From: Camellia lanceoleosa
Taxonomy: Eukaryota > Streptophyta > Magnoliopsida > Ericales > Theaceae
Direction: 5' to 3'
Length of the DNA: 64,000 nucleotides
Assembly: GCA_025200525.1 (NCBI GenBank)
Contig: CM045760.1
Location: forward strand, 47,945,932-48,009,931
Shown: positions 46,507 to 58,802 of the stretch, in pieces
How positions within the stretch are numbered: position 1 is the stretch's first letter
Layout: each line of letters starts with the position of its first letter
Made by a program: the position numbers and the translations under genes
Notes under the pieces: generated by a model
The model's input: only the letters and a program-made list of their open reading frames with translations
Told to the model about the DNA's origin: nothing
The model's database searches: none

Positions 46507-47503
46507 AATTAGAGAACTTGACTCAAACTTCATGATGTGAAATTTTATCTACACTTATATGTTCTTTGCATTGCATTTGCGTTGGTGTGCTTAAGTCACT
46601 GTGTTTTCCATCTGCTATTCCTGGACGGCTTATCAGAGGCTTGCCTAAAAAGCTTGCCAAAAGGCTGACTGGTCATGGGCTCTGCCATGTTGGAAACATA
46701 ACCCTTAGATCTGGGCTACCGCTGTATCGTTTGATCCTCTTTTCACTTCTCGGTGTTAGGTGTGAAAGGGATATTACGTAGTCTTGCTAAAGTACCCTAT
46801 TTTTGACCATTTGGCCTAGCTGCATATGGTAAACTCTTAGTGACTTTTCAAACATAGAACATGATGTCGTCCTATTTACTAGGCTGTTGTGATACCACTT
46901 GTTTGAATAGTAAAGTTGTAGATCCACCAGAGCTAAGACAAAGAAACCCTAACCTTTCATAAGAGTGTTTTGAATGTTTTTTGTGTAAAATATGAATTCT
47001 TCGGAAATATATGATGCAATCCTGGGAGAGTTTTAATCTTGAGGCGATTTCGTTCGGGTCATATCAAAATTAGAATTTGGGTCAAAATCCAAGGGTTTGT
47101 GTTTGATATGGGTGAATTGTCAGTAAGACTAGAACCAGGGCCAAATATTGTATCTTGTTTTGTTTTGACCAGCATACCCGGTATCTCGATCTGATAAGGC
47201 ATTTGTTTTTAATACCAGGTTTGTCTGAGCTAGAGAAAGAGCAGTACCTAACTTAGCAAAGGCCAAGCCTAATCCAACCCGAAAAGCTTTAACCCATCAT
47301 AATCCATCCAATCCCAGAAAGAACCCACTCAGCAAAGGTCTCGTCCATCTGATCCCCTGAAAGACCCATTCTAAAAGGCCCAATTCGGTCAAACCCATCT
47401 AGACTAATCCAATCTAGATACATCAATTGCAACGAAATCCTTGTTAGTCAGCTCTGAGCTTACACCTATCTATTTCCCCGATTGCCAACTCAGCAAACCC
47501 GTG
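46507..47503 (+). other. Leader of the LTR-A element, no gene seen
   Basis: Non-coding stretch between primer site and gag, about 1 kb. Several CCCAAT/AACCCA-rich phrases near 47260-47400 look like simple drift. No frame of note. Confidence 0.55.
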
Positions 47504-48440
47504 ATGGCTCAGAGTCCAGAAGAAGTTGTGGCCATGATAACGACCCTAAACCAAGGAATTGCCAGGCAGAATGAGACTATTGCTGAAATGCAACGTCCAT
47601 TTGGGGCATCTACCACACATCCAATCCCGGGCCCCCAGCCAAACTTTGACCCATTTTCGCCACCTGAAGATTTGTAGGGTCCAGATCATCAAGAAGGGTT
47701 AGCTCAAGCTCGAGTTTTCAGACCCCTGGAGCAATCTAATGAGAGGCTTTTTTCCCTTGATATTAATGATCTCGACCCAAACTTGTTAAAAATTGCTAAC
47801 CTTGAGAAGCAATTCAAAAAGGCATAGGGCCTTAACTCCATTCCAGACATTGAGGATAGGTACATCGACCTAGACAGATTCAAAATGCCATACATTGGCC
47901 GTTTCGATGGCTCTGGAGATCCTATGGTACATATCTGGCTTTTCTTGGACGTCCTGAAACCGATGGGTCTAACTAAGCCTCAGAAACTCTCTCTATATAG
48001 AAGAACCCTGTCGGGTATAGCAGCCACTTGGTATACCAAATTGGAGGATAAAGTGAAGCAGAACTGGAAAATTTTGGCTTAGGCATTTGTTAATCAATAT
48101 TCTTACAATACCCAAATTGAAATGACCATCCAAGAGCTTGAAGCAACCCACCAGAATCCGATAGGACCTTTTATGGAATTTGTTGTAAGGTGGAGAGCAA
48201 AGGCAGCACAAATGATAGATCGACCTTCTAAGAGGGACCAAGTGCGGATAGTGGTGTAGAACCTTGAGCCTAACATGTTACAAAAGTTAATAGTTGCTCC
48301 ACTGTTCACTTTCAAAGATTTGCATGAATTGGGGATTCAGATTGAGAGTGCATTTAACAAATGGATTCTTCCTAGAACAAGTGAACCAACAACGAGGGTG
48401 TTTTCCGAGAGTACCAATGCTAGCAGAACATTATTCCTAA
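47504..48440 (+). pseudogene. gag of the LTR-A element, N-terminal part
   Basis: Gag assembles the particle. From the ATG at 47504 (MAQSPEEVVAMITTLNQGIA, a likely coiled coil) one frame runs to about 48440, with TAG at about 47675, 47825, 48080 and 48257 but no frameshift. The retrotransposon gag domain has YIGRFDGSGDP, GIAATWYTKLED, IEMTIQELEATHQNP and FMEFVVRWRAKAAQM. The residues next to each stop fit a lost Gln (for example WKILA*AFVNQY). It is followed, after a shift, by the zinc-knuckle part. Confidence 0.85.
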
Positions 48441-50000
48441 ACCCATTGAAATCAATATTGCCACCGCCAATCCCAAAATTGTCATCCCTTTTGCTAATAC
48501 CAACCTACAAACAGCTAACCCAATCCGAGCGCAAGGCAGAACTTTCTCCTCCCTCCATGTGGGCATTAAAAGTCCTAATGAAAGAGGGTATCTCGAACCC
48601 CTTGATCCCTAACCTCTTCCTAACCCACTCATTGCTAAACCTAACCCCACTAAATACTATGTGTACCATCAGCAGCATGGTCACGATACCGATCGTTTCT
48701 ATCGCCTTCGTCATGAAGCTCAGAATCTCATCGACAACCAGACAATAGCTCCACCTCAAGAACCCAATGTTACTACCAACCCATTTCTCATCCACGACCA
48801 AGTACTTTCTCCTCACCTTAACCTCATCCATACACTATCTCCTACCTTCGACCCCAGCATATACATCACCCCAGTTCATCTACCTAAGCCAAAGGTGTTC
48901 ATTGTTGAAAGTACCAACTTGTACATGATGGATGCACCCGATTCGATTCAGGTATGCCAAGAGCGCCAGATGACTGAACTCACTACTGCTGAGATGTTGG
49001 AAATGATTATAGATCTTCAATGAACGGTGGTAGATTTAACATTTGGGGTTTCGATCCCATCCAAAAGCTCCCCAATCTTGGGGCGAGTTGCAGTTGAAAA
49101 GGGCTAACCTGAAGCTATCTCAAGTCTAGGTGATGACCGATAAATAACAAATGGGTCTCACTTTGATATAGCCACCCAATCCCTTGGCCAAGCTGAAACA
49201 AGTGGCAAGAACAAGGCTGGGACAAGTATTGATCCCTATGCACATCTTCGATGGGCTATTAAGACTTTGAAGGTCAAAGGGTTGAACAAGCGGCAAGTGC
49301 TTGAAGTTGTTGCGAAAACTGTGGATGACACTTTTGTTGCTCAGGTTGAGAGCATTTTGAATCAGAGGGTAAGCCATGAAAAGAGATACTTTACTAGAAA
49401 CACCCATCTTGATTCCAGTCCCAAGCCCATGAATATCTAGCCAACAACCACTAACCCATTTGCCAATGTTTCTAAACCTGATGCTCCCTCTTCCCAAAAA
49501 CGAACCTTTGCCCAACTCCATATGAGCCTGACCTGTGCATTGAAGGTACTGATGGAGAAAGGGTATCTCAAACCTCTCAATCCTCGACCTCTCCCTAATC
49601 TTGTCCCACCTAGACATGACTCCACCAAATATTGCACATTCCATCAGTAGTACGATCACCATATTGACCGTTGCTTTCGCTTTCGCCAGGAAATTCAAGA
49701 CCTAATTGACAATAAGGTCATCACCCCACTTGAAAATCCCAAAGCTGTCAATAAACCTCTCCCTGACCGTAATAGATTGTCATGCCATAACATAAAACCC
49801 ACCCACAGCTTGCCAACAACCAACCATTATCCTAGCCAACACATCATACCCACCAATGAGCCCAAACCCATTGTGTTCATTCCTGAAACTTCCGATTCTA
49901 ATTTGACCAAAAATAACAAAATCGTTGAAGAGATGGAAAGTTTACTTAATCTTGATGAGTTCAAGCTTCATGATGTCGTGGGCTCTCTATAGATGCCAAC
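48441..50000 (+). pseudogene. gag C-terminal part with duplicated zinc-knuckle module
   Basis: Two related modules follow in altered frames. Module 1 (about 48525-49020) has YHQQHGHDTDRFYRLRHEAQ and DNQTIAPPQEP, where the Cys positions of the zinc knuckle are replaced by Tyr and Phe. Module 2 (about 49490-49990) has CALKVLMEKGYLKPLNPRPL, KYCTFHQ*YDHHIDRC and then RFRQEIQDLIDNKVITP, which keeps two Cys but has a stop and a His changed. Each ends in a proline- and Ser-rich tail (PKVFIVEST; PKPIVFIPET). Right after module 2, at 50001, the sequence enters LTR-B in reverse orientation. No protease or RT follows. Confidence 0.75.
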
Positions 50001-50968
50001 TGTAGCTTGACTTTTCGTGCTCATTTCGGAAGATGACAAGCCCTACAGTATCGGACTCCTGCGGTTTTGAATTTGATCTCACAAGTGCAATGTGAAATAG
50101 TTAAAATCCAAAGAGTCCAAATCTGACAAATCTTGTGGAAAATCGATTTTGAATCAAAATGCCAAAAATGGACTGCTTTACCAAATACAGAGTCACCACC
50201 TAAATATTTTTGAGAAATTTAGAAAACCCATAACTTTTGCCAAAGGCCACGTGTTTGTCATCACTAAGATTGTCTCGGCTCGGGAACTTAGGTACGAGAA
50301 AGGAAGGTCATGAATTGAGCACCCTCACTCGCTGGATCAAAGATCAGCATCTACTAATCATGATATACTCTTGTTTACATCATATGCTCTTGTTTTAAAT
50401 TATTCCAATTCAAGCAATTTAGCCTTCAACCATAGGCATTCAAACAGTTCATCACTTAAGCATTTAGCCTCATGGTGAACATGCTAAACATGGCAACAAT
50501 CGCACTCATGCAATATGCTAAAACAAATAAAAGCTCACCTAGTACTCCAAGCCAAAAAAGATAAAAGAGTTAGAATAATGTATGATCCTAACTATGCAAT
50601 ATGACTAATGCAACACATGTAATATGCAATTACTAGGCTCGACTACTAATATGGCATATGAATCAATTTGATAGCATGTGGTCTAATCACTTATTCAAAC
50701 AATGTATTAACTAACAATGCAAGTTAGAATGATGCGCCGAGCTCGATGCATGCAAGACAATGGATACAAGGCGTGGGAGATGCTAAACGAAACATGATGC
50801 CCTAAACTAACCATCATAAGCAGGTAAATAAAAGGGAGAAAGACATGGGGTTGGAAGACATACACATTATTACAATTGTGCCCTCGTGCATAAGGGTCTA
50901 AATAAACTATCTAAGCTAAGCTAATTAACTAGCTACTATGAAATGAATTAACTAACTGAGTTCCACTT
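50001..50968 (-). repeat. LTR-B, 3' fragment of the same LTR family
   Basis: Begins (plus) TGTAGCTTGACTTTT, the reverse complement of the LTR-A end, and carries the LTR-A 3' portion backwards (TCATGAATTGAGCACCCTCA at about 50308). It stops abruptly near 50968 against LTR-C, so only about 970 bp of the LTR remain. Confidence 0.8.
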
Positions 50969-50974
50969 CCTGCA

Positions 50975-53900
50975 GGAGGGCTCTACAGTTTGGACTCTTG
51001 TAGTTTTGAATCTAATCTCACAAGTGCAATGTGAAATTGATAAACACCAAAGAGTCCAAATCTAGCAAATCTTTTGGAAAATCGATTTTGAATCAAATTG
51101 CCAAAAATAGACTGCTTTGCCAGATACAGAGTTGCCACCTAAATATTTTATTTTGGGAAAATTTAGGAAACCTATGACTCATGCCAAAGGCCACGTGTCC
51201 ATTATCACCAAGATTGTCTCGGTTTAGGAACTTAGGTCCGAAAGAGGAAGGTCATGAATTGAGCACCTCATTTGTCTGATCAAAAATCGGCCTCTACTAA
51301 TCATGATATGATTTTTATCAACATTATATATTCTTATTCCGGTTTATTGGACTAGCATTACTATGTGATGCGCACAAAACAAGTATAGACTAACTTTGTA
51401 AGAATTGGAACATTTCAAGTCATGTTTGTTTTGAAAATTGTTTCGAATATGTACCACTTGAAAAAAAAGTGATCGCATATGAACATGCTTGAATTGTTCT
51501 AATTCAAGCAATAAGCCTTCATCCACAAGCATTCAAGTAGTTTAGCATTTAAGCAATTAGCCTCATGGCAAGCATGCTAAACATGGCAACAATCACATGC
51601 ACATGATATGCTAAAGCGAGTAAAGGCTCACCTACTACTCCAAGCCAAAAGAAAAATGAGAGTTAGAAAAATGCATGATTCCTAACTATGCAATATGACT
51701 AATGCAACGCATACGATATGCAATCTAAACAGGCTCGGCTACTAAACATGGCATGTGAAACAATTTGATAGCATGCGATCTGAGCACGTATTCAAAGAAG
51801 TATTGAAATAACAATGTAGTTAGAATGATGAACCAAGCCTCGGTGCATGCAATTCAAGTGGATGCAAACATGAAGTATGCTAAACAAAATATGATATCCC
51901 TAGACTAACCATCATAAGCAAGTAAATACAAGAGAGAAAGACGTCGGGTTGGAAGACATACATATTATTACACTACGCTCTCACGAATGAGAGTCTGAAT
52001 GAATAAACTAAGCTAATTAACTAACTAATTAAAACTCAGCTAATTATGCTAATTATTACAAAACAAATGAAATAAACTAGCTAAGCCACTTAACTAATCA
52101 TTACAACGCTTGGATTAACTAACTAGTTTAACTAACTAATTAAATACAACACTTGATTAGCTACAACTAATAAATTACAACAAATATTTAATTTAAATAT
52201 TTCAGCTAAACAGGCTCGATATGCGAAGAATGCCCATGCTCAGTTTCTACCCGAAAAGACCACCATTTTGCTTCCGAATTCCTCTGTTTGCACAGTTGAA
52301 CACCAAAACTGTTGCTCACTCTGTTCTGCCTTACAAACTCACTGTTGAATTTTGCACCAGTGGCCGGCCGACCAGTGATGAAAGTTGCCGGCCACTTGTC
52401 GGCCACTGCTGCACAGGTTCATCTTGCTACAACAGAGAACAAAAAGAGCATATATAGGGTATTTCACGGGTTTGTTTGCAAAACTCACCCCCCCTTTTTA
52501 TGAACAAATCAAAGGACTGGCAAGTTTAAGCCGCAAACCACCAACTCAAGCAATTTCATTGCATGATGGCTTGTGAATCAAAGGTGCAAATTCAATAAGT
52601 GCAACAAAATGAGACTCTCAAAACCACCTCCCTATCATGCATGATCAAGGGAAGTGGTGACCTTGGAGACTTGAGTCATTTCATCACTAGTAAGTATGAA
52701 ATGGCCCAAGTTTCCATGTATATTAATGTCTGATTGAACACAACCAAATTATTATCTTTCACCATTTTAGTCCCAATTTTAATGACTCCATTTTAAATTA
52801 CCAATCATTCCTTAATCCATTAAGTCCAATAATGAATTTAAGTCCTCTAATGGAGTGAAGTACCAAACCAAGAGTTAACTTAAGACATGAAAGAGATGTT
52901 ATGCCGTTGATAATGAACCCCTAAAAGGGATTAAACCATTAAGCATGACAACTTCAATCTCATGCTTGAAAGAACAAGAGGCTTAAACAACTTTCAAAGC
53001 AAAACAAAATTGAAGAGATGAGGGAGGTTGTAGAGATTATTAATGTTGAAAATAAGTGAGAAAAGCATAAATAAATGCTATCAACTCAAAGGAGATGGTG
53101 TCTAAGGCCTAGAACACCAAACTCATAAGGACTATTACACTACAAGCATGCAAAATAAAGATCAAATGCAACTAGCAGCCCAAAATAGTGCTAAAACAGG
53201 TCTAATATAGTCCTAAAACATGCTGGAATTGAGCTAAAAAAGTCTAGATTAAAATGCTAAAATATGGCACCAACTAGGCTAGTAAGCAAGACACAAGGAG
53301 GGGAGGCTAACCCCTCCAAATTTGGACTTCAAGACATGATTTTGGCCACTTAAAAAGCTCTGAAAATCAGTGTTTAAAAGCTTGAAAAAAGATAGTAAAA
53401 GGATGGGAAACACAAGGGCGAAGGCCTTCAAAACAAGGTACAAAGAAGGGCTATCAACCCCTCAACCTTTAATGGCCTTAAACCCAAACTTCAGCCCAAA
53501 AAACACAGAGTTTTGATAGCCCAAAACAATGGAAAAATAGTAGGAATAATAGCAAATAAAACAAAGCTACAAGCAAAGTCTTATACCTTTTGAAGAGAAG
53601 AAGCTATTCCAAGCAATCAAAACCAAGTAAACACACCCTCTAGAGCTCAAACCAAGCTCAAGAATACCTCAGCTCAAAGATGAGAAGATTTGGTTAAGGG
53701 TGTATAGGAAAAGGTTAAAGATTTGTAGGCAAAAGTCTAGAGATTTGGTAGAGAGAGAGAGAGAGGAAAATTTTTAAGCTCAAAATTTTCTAACCTTAAA
53801 ACATGAAATAGGGGGCTCCTATATATAGAAAACATGAAATTCCCTCAAAGAGATCCAACCCTACATGCGGGGATAGATGCATGCATCTATATAAACAGCT

Positions 53901-54184
53901 GGCACAGCTGGTATAAAATATTTGCAAAATACACTGGTGGCTGGCAAGCCACATTAGTGGCCAGTAGCCCAAAAGCGATGGCCGGCAGGCCACTAGAGCT
54001 TGCAGGCTGGAAAGACCAAGGAATGGTCCAAACATTGGGACAACAAAGGTATAGGGTGTAAAAGGCTCAAAGTTGTGGCATTCCCCTGAGGACTTCAAGC
54101 ACTTGGCGAGCATAAAAACTTATCATCAAGTGTGCATACGAGGATGTCCAAGTTGCAAGGGCCGTAAAAAATGGGGTGTTTACA
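50975..54184 (-). repeat. LTR-C, 3' LTR of the minus-strand Tat/Ogre-like element
   Basis: On the minus strand it starts at 54184 with TGTAAACACCCCATTTTT, close to the LTR-A start, and runs 3.2 kb to near 50975, just short of the true LTR end. The first kilobase at its 3' side repeats LTR-B (ATCTCACAAGTGCAATGTGA at 50053 and 51013; GTCATGAATTGAGCACC at 50306 and 51251). GCCGGCCAC words occur at 52360-52410 and 53937-53995. No genes. Confidence 0.8.
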
Positions 54185-54589
54185 GTTGCTTCTCTTTGAC
54201 TTACTCGGAGTCATGAAATGACGTGAATGAATGTCAAAGCCCGAAGATGGCCCATTTTGACAAGGTCGTAAGACTTGGACAAAAAATCAAGACAAAAAGA
54301 AATGATTGTGCCCGCAGGCTGCCTACGTATCCTTTTGCAAGGAACCAAACCAGCGTAGTTCTGGGTCAAGATGCAAATAATATACATAATGCAACTTTGA
54401 AAGATGGACTCAAACGCTACGCAAAGCCGGCTATTTTGAAAACTTATGATCATGCGAGATGATGCAATAGGCAATAACAAATGTGATAAGCAAGAATGAA
54501 TATAATAAGCAGGATAACAACACCTGAATGAGCAGCTTCAAGCAAAAAGAAGATAAAACCGCACTCTAACCACGCCAAAAAACAAGAGA

Positions 54590-54935
54590 CGAGGAAAGAA
54601 AACACCACTCAGGGTTGCGTTTCACGCATCCTGAGAAATTGAGGAAACCACTCGGGGTCGTGTTTCATACGTTCTAAGATAAAACCCGTTCAAGGTCGCG
54701 TTTCACGCATCCTGAGAACCAGAGGGAAAACCGCTTAGAGCCGCATTTCACGTGTCCCAAGAAACAAGAAAAATTGCTCGAGCCCACACTTCACGCATCT
54801 CAAGAAACAAGAGAACCTGCTCAGACTCACACTTCACGCGTCCCGAGATAAAACACGGCTAGGACCGCGCGTCACGCGTCCTAAGATAAACAACCACTTG
54901 GGGCCGTGTTTCACATGTTCCGAGGTAAAGGAGAG
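54590..54935. repeat. Roughly 42-bp minisatellite, 8 units
   Basis: Each unit has the phrase CG(C/T)(G/A)TTTCACGCATCCTGAGA or a close variant (for example CACTTCACGCGTCCCGAGAT), preceded by (A)ACC(A/G)CTC(A/G)GG(G/A). Array units differ by 5-15 positions. It lies in the 3' untranslated part of the minus-strand element. Confidence 0.85.
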
Positions 54936-55700
54936 TGGTGTGCGATAAATGCATGAACATAAACAAGTGCGATAGATGCACAAAATGAATGCGCCGTACA
55001 TACAATATCGTTTGTCTGTGTTGATAAAGGAAGAAATAAAAGAACTTTCCTATTTGTGAAAGCATAGCTAAGATGAACAATGTACGATATAGTGACAATA
55101 CATATTCTATGCAAAATAAACAATCGCGATATGAAGTTAAACAAAGGCATGGGTTAGCATGTTCTATAAAAGGTACTAAAGTATAATCTATGCATGAAGT
55201 AAGAATAAAAGCATATTCTATGCGTGAATCATAATTGATGCAAGACACGCATACATGATACGTATGTGTGAAAGGCATATTCTATGCGAAAAGAGAGAAC
55301 GAAGGCAAAACGAATAAAAACAACATTCGATGGCATCTTTTGATTTACCTCTCGGAGGAAGTGCAATATGTTTAAAGGATACACCTCGTTCATGTTGACA
55401 AGTAATGAACATCGTGCGCCGAAAACACAGTTTTGAGCTCCCGTAAAGACAATCTGGACCCAACAGTGAACTTTCCTTGCAACTTTTGGGAAACAAAGAC
55501 ATAAAACAGCATAAAAACACAAAATAAGGCCACTGGCCATTGGCCGGCCACTGCACAGTCTCGCCGGTCACCAATGTGCCTTGCCAACCCCCTGCCGGCC
55601 ACCGATGGAAATTTGGGCAAATTCATCTTTGCACACACAGGTCTTTAAGTACAAGCCACTAGGGCTCATTTCCTCACACCCACATGTCCGAAAATGCTCT
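54936..55700. other. 3' untranslated part of the minus-strand element
   Basis: Repeats of GCATATTCTATGCG(T)GAA-type phrases occur at about 55095-55290 (four loose copies). GCCGGCCAC words occur at 55530-55610. Open frames here are short and without domains. Confidence 0.5.
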
Positions 55701-55759
55701 CTCTCTCTCTAGGTGCTCATTCTCTCTAGATTTGTGCTTTCTACACGGATGGTTCACCA

Positions 55760-58659
55760 TATGACGGGGCCCCTCCATAGATTCCCTATGTATTTCCACC
55801 TATCCTCGAGGCAGATGAGTCGGTCATTGCCGAGGCAACTGCAGGTATTAAGGTTGACCTCGAGGCAGAGTTCAAGCTTGAGCCTGAGCTTGAGCCTGTG
55901 CTAGAGACACTACCAGTGAGAGTACGACCATTTGATCTGAAGAGGTATCATCCTCGCACGCATATCTTGCCAGCCGGAGGCATCAAGCGCTTCAGCGACT
56001 TCGTTCTCGGCGTACTGGAGGACCTCCTGCTGAGGGAGTCGGCTTCTCACCTTTCATTCGTTGCAGTTGAGGTATGAGCTCTATTTTCTTGCATTCCTGC
56101 CTGTCTTTACTCGCATTTCTTGCACTATATTTTCTTATTGTACTTGCATCACTGCCATATCTGATTTATCTATTCTTTGCCACAGGGTGAGTTCATGCTT
56201 GTAGATGGTACGAAGCTACTACTGCGTGAGATTGCTATGACGAGCTCCCTACAAGAGTTCGCGACGTCGTAGACAAGACCGGCTTCAGCCTGACACGAGT
56301 TATCGTGAGCCGTTCTCTTCTAGGCGCACTTGTGGAGAGGTGGTGGGACATCACCAACTCCTTTCACTTTTCTACTACAAGGGAGATGATGATGATGACT
56401 TCGCTATGATCACTGGCTTAGACATAGGGAGTGATCCGATCCCGTTCGATACAGATATGGGGAAGTAGGAGGTGGCCTGGGTTAAGCTACTGGGAGCACG
56501 TCCACCCATATACCGGACAAGGATAGTCAGATATACCTCGTTCGCCAAGCAGTTTAGAGGGAGCGAGCCTGGGAGTATAGAGGGGATGGAGCAGTACGCT
56601 AGAGGCTTTCTGATGTTCGTCTTCGGTACCACCTTTTTTTTTAACTGGTGGAACATTGTAGGCTTGTATCTGCTGAGAGCTTTGGTGACCCTTCCTCGAG
56701 TGTGCTTATATGATTGGGATGGAGCTGGCCTTGCCACCCTATATGAATACATCAACTCGACCTCCCGTTCTGAGATGAGACTTGACTGGAGGCTACTGGT
56801 GAGCTTGGGAGGTATGCATCTCAATTCCCTCTTTACACTTTACATTTTCTACTTTATATTTTCTGCTTTACATCTATTCAACACTTGTGCTTTCTGCTTT
56901 GCATTTTCTGTATCTGTTCATACATTGTGCTTTCTGCTTTGCACTTTCTGCATCTGTTCATGCTGTGTGCTTTCTGTGTTGCACTTTCTATATCTGTTCA
57001 TACATTGTGCTTACACATATTACTACATTTTCTCTACAGCTATGGGTGTATGCTTATTTTTCGACTTTGGCTCTGGACCGCATAGAGGAGCTCCCACTGG
57101 CAGTTCCCTACTCACAGAGGTATGACGGTCGACACCAACGCAGGACTCGCGAGACCTTCACATTCTTCTGCCATTACTTCCAAACTGTGGCTGCTCATGA
57201 GGTTACCCAAAACACGGTCATTTTTTCTTTACAACTGTTTTGATTCACATTTAGTAACTGACAGCAACTAATAATCTGTACAACCTTTATTTGTAGATCA
57301 TGTGGCAGCCATGGGCCATGATGCTAGCCGGGATTCGGGACTAGTACACCAAGGCCTGGGCCACTTCTCGTTTCTATATTCTGCTCAAGGCCCCAGTCTG
57401 CCGGGCCTAGTTCCTGAGTGAGCAGTTTATACATCAGACTGTGGGCCTGCCTGACTCGATCATTCCGATGGCACTGCTAGAGTCCATGCGATCAACAAAT
57501 AACCTATCCATTGATGAGGTCATTCAGCTTATGGTAGGCCTGGATGATGACTACTTCCGAGCAGAGGGCGACTATGCGACCTTTATTCAGACACATCTCA
57601 TGCCACTTTTGACCGGTGCTTGTGGAGGTGAGGAGGCGAGAGCTCATGCTCTGAGAGAAATGCCTAGAGTGACCAGGACCAATGCTAGAGGGGCTTCCCG
57701 GACCAGGCAGAGGACCGGTTGGCTAGAGCTTCCCACTACACTGACATGCTGACGGCATACTGGGGATGCTTACCAGGTCCTGATTGAGCCTGCCGCAGCT
57801 AGACACAAGCTTGTCAAGGTTAAAGGCCCCGACTAAGGTATGGACCGCACTTTGCTACTTATACCCCACATTTCATTTCAAATATATTCACTACAAACAC
57901 TGATCATTCAAATCATTTGTAGGCATCCATTGAGTACATAGGGAGTGCTCTTGAGCTGATAACCTCATTGATGGGCATGGTACAGAGGAGGGAGACGCTG
58001 CTTGGCCTCCACGGTATCTCGGTAATTTCTTTAGTTTGTGCTTCATGCTATCATCTTTCCACTGATGCACTAGCATTTCAATCGTAGACTGTTCCAAAGT
58101 GCATTGATACACTGCATTGGTACATTGCATTCACATACTGCACTTACATACTATATCTGACTTCTGCATATACTCATTCCGCATACCACACTTGTGTCTG
58201 ATACACACATTACATACTATGCTTGCATCTGATACACACATTGAAACTGATATGTGACAATTGTCCTTTTCAGATCCTAGCTATGCCGACTGCTCCAGGG
58301 GCGGGAGCACTAACATCGGCAGTACCTTCTCCAGCAGTAAGAAGGAGAGGCAGGGACAGGAGTACCCGAGCCCAGAGTAGTCCTTCCAAGCCCATCTTGA
58401 GGGATAACAATGCTGAGACCAGTGGCTCAGAGAAGGCAGCAAGTCAGCACTCTAGATCATCTGAGAGTAGAGATGATATTGCTGGCTCGAGTTCCGAGAG
58501 TGAAGGCGATGACGCTGAGGAGGGCTCTGGAGCAGAGAGTTGAGACGATGTCGGCTTTGGTTCCGGCTTAGAGACTGATTCAGACAGCGGAGCTGATGGA
58601 GATAGTGCCCTAGAGTTTTCTCCTCTGAGGAAGAGGACGAAAAGGGCCTCTCAGGCATG
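55760..58659 (+). pseudogene. Plant mobile domain (PMD/MAIN-like) gene with introns, degenerate
   Basis: PMD proteins are plant nuclear factors related to transposon-encoded proteins; MAIN/MAIL1 act in silencing and genome stability. Exons I can place: to 56071 (HPRTHILPAGGIKRFSDFVL), 56186-56811, 57040-~57200, 57297-~57830, 57922-58021 and 58274-58659, with GT-AG borders. PMD signatures: LGALVERWWDITNSFHF, FAMITGLDIG, FRGSEPGSIEGMEQYARGFL, LYDWDGAGLATLYEYI and LDWRLLVSLGG. The tail is acidic and Ser-rich with SESEGDDAEEGSG and a basic LRKRTKRASQ end. A frameshift near 56268, a stop before EVAWVKLL (near 56466), TAG codons near 57342 and 57410 and a stop in the last exon show loss of function. 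AATAAA stands at 58797. N-terminal start not found. Confidence 0.75.
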
Positions 58660-58796
58660 AGGCTACTGGCATTGATTTGTGTACTTTTTTGCTTAGTTTC
58701 TTTTCTGTTTGATAGCATTAGCACATGTATAGCTACAGATAGGTTTTATTTTGCTTTAAAACTTGTACTCCTCTTTTGTAAAAAAACCATGATTGG

Positions 58797-58802
58797 AATA
58801 AA
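58797..58802 (+). terminator. Polyadenylation signal of the PMD-like gene
   Basis: AATAAA about 140 bases beyond the stop, in a T-rich region, on the gene strand and opposite to the host retrotransposon. Confidence 0.5.

Noticed and set aside
54223..55640. Several open frames of 75-139 aa, mostly minus strand
   Set aside because: They cross the minisatellite and 3' untranslated repeats of the retroelement; low-complexity, Cys/Leu/Tyr-rich translations without homology I recognise.
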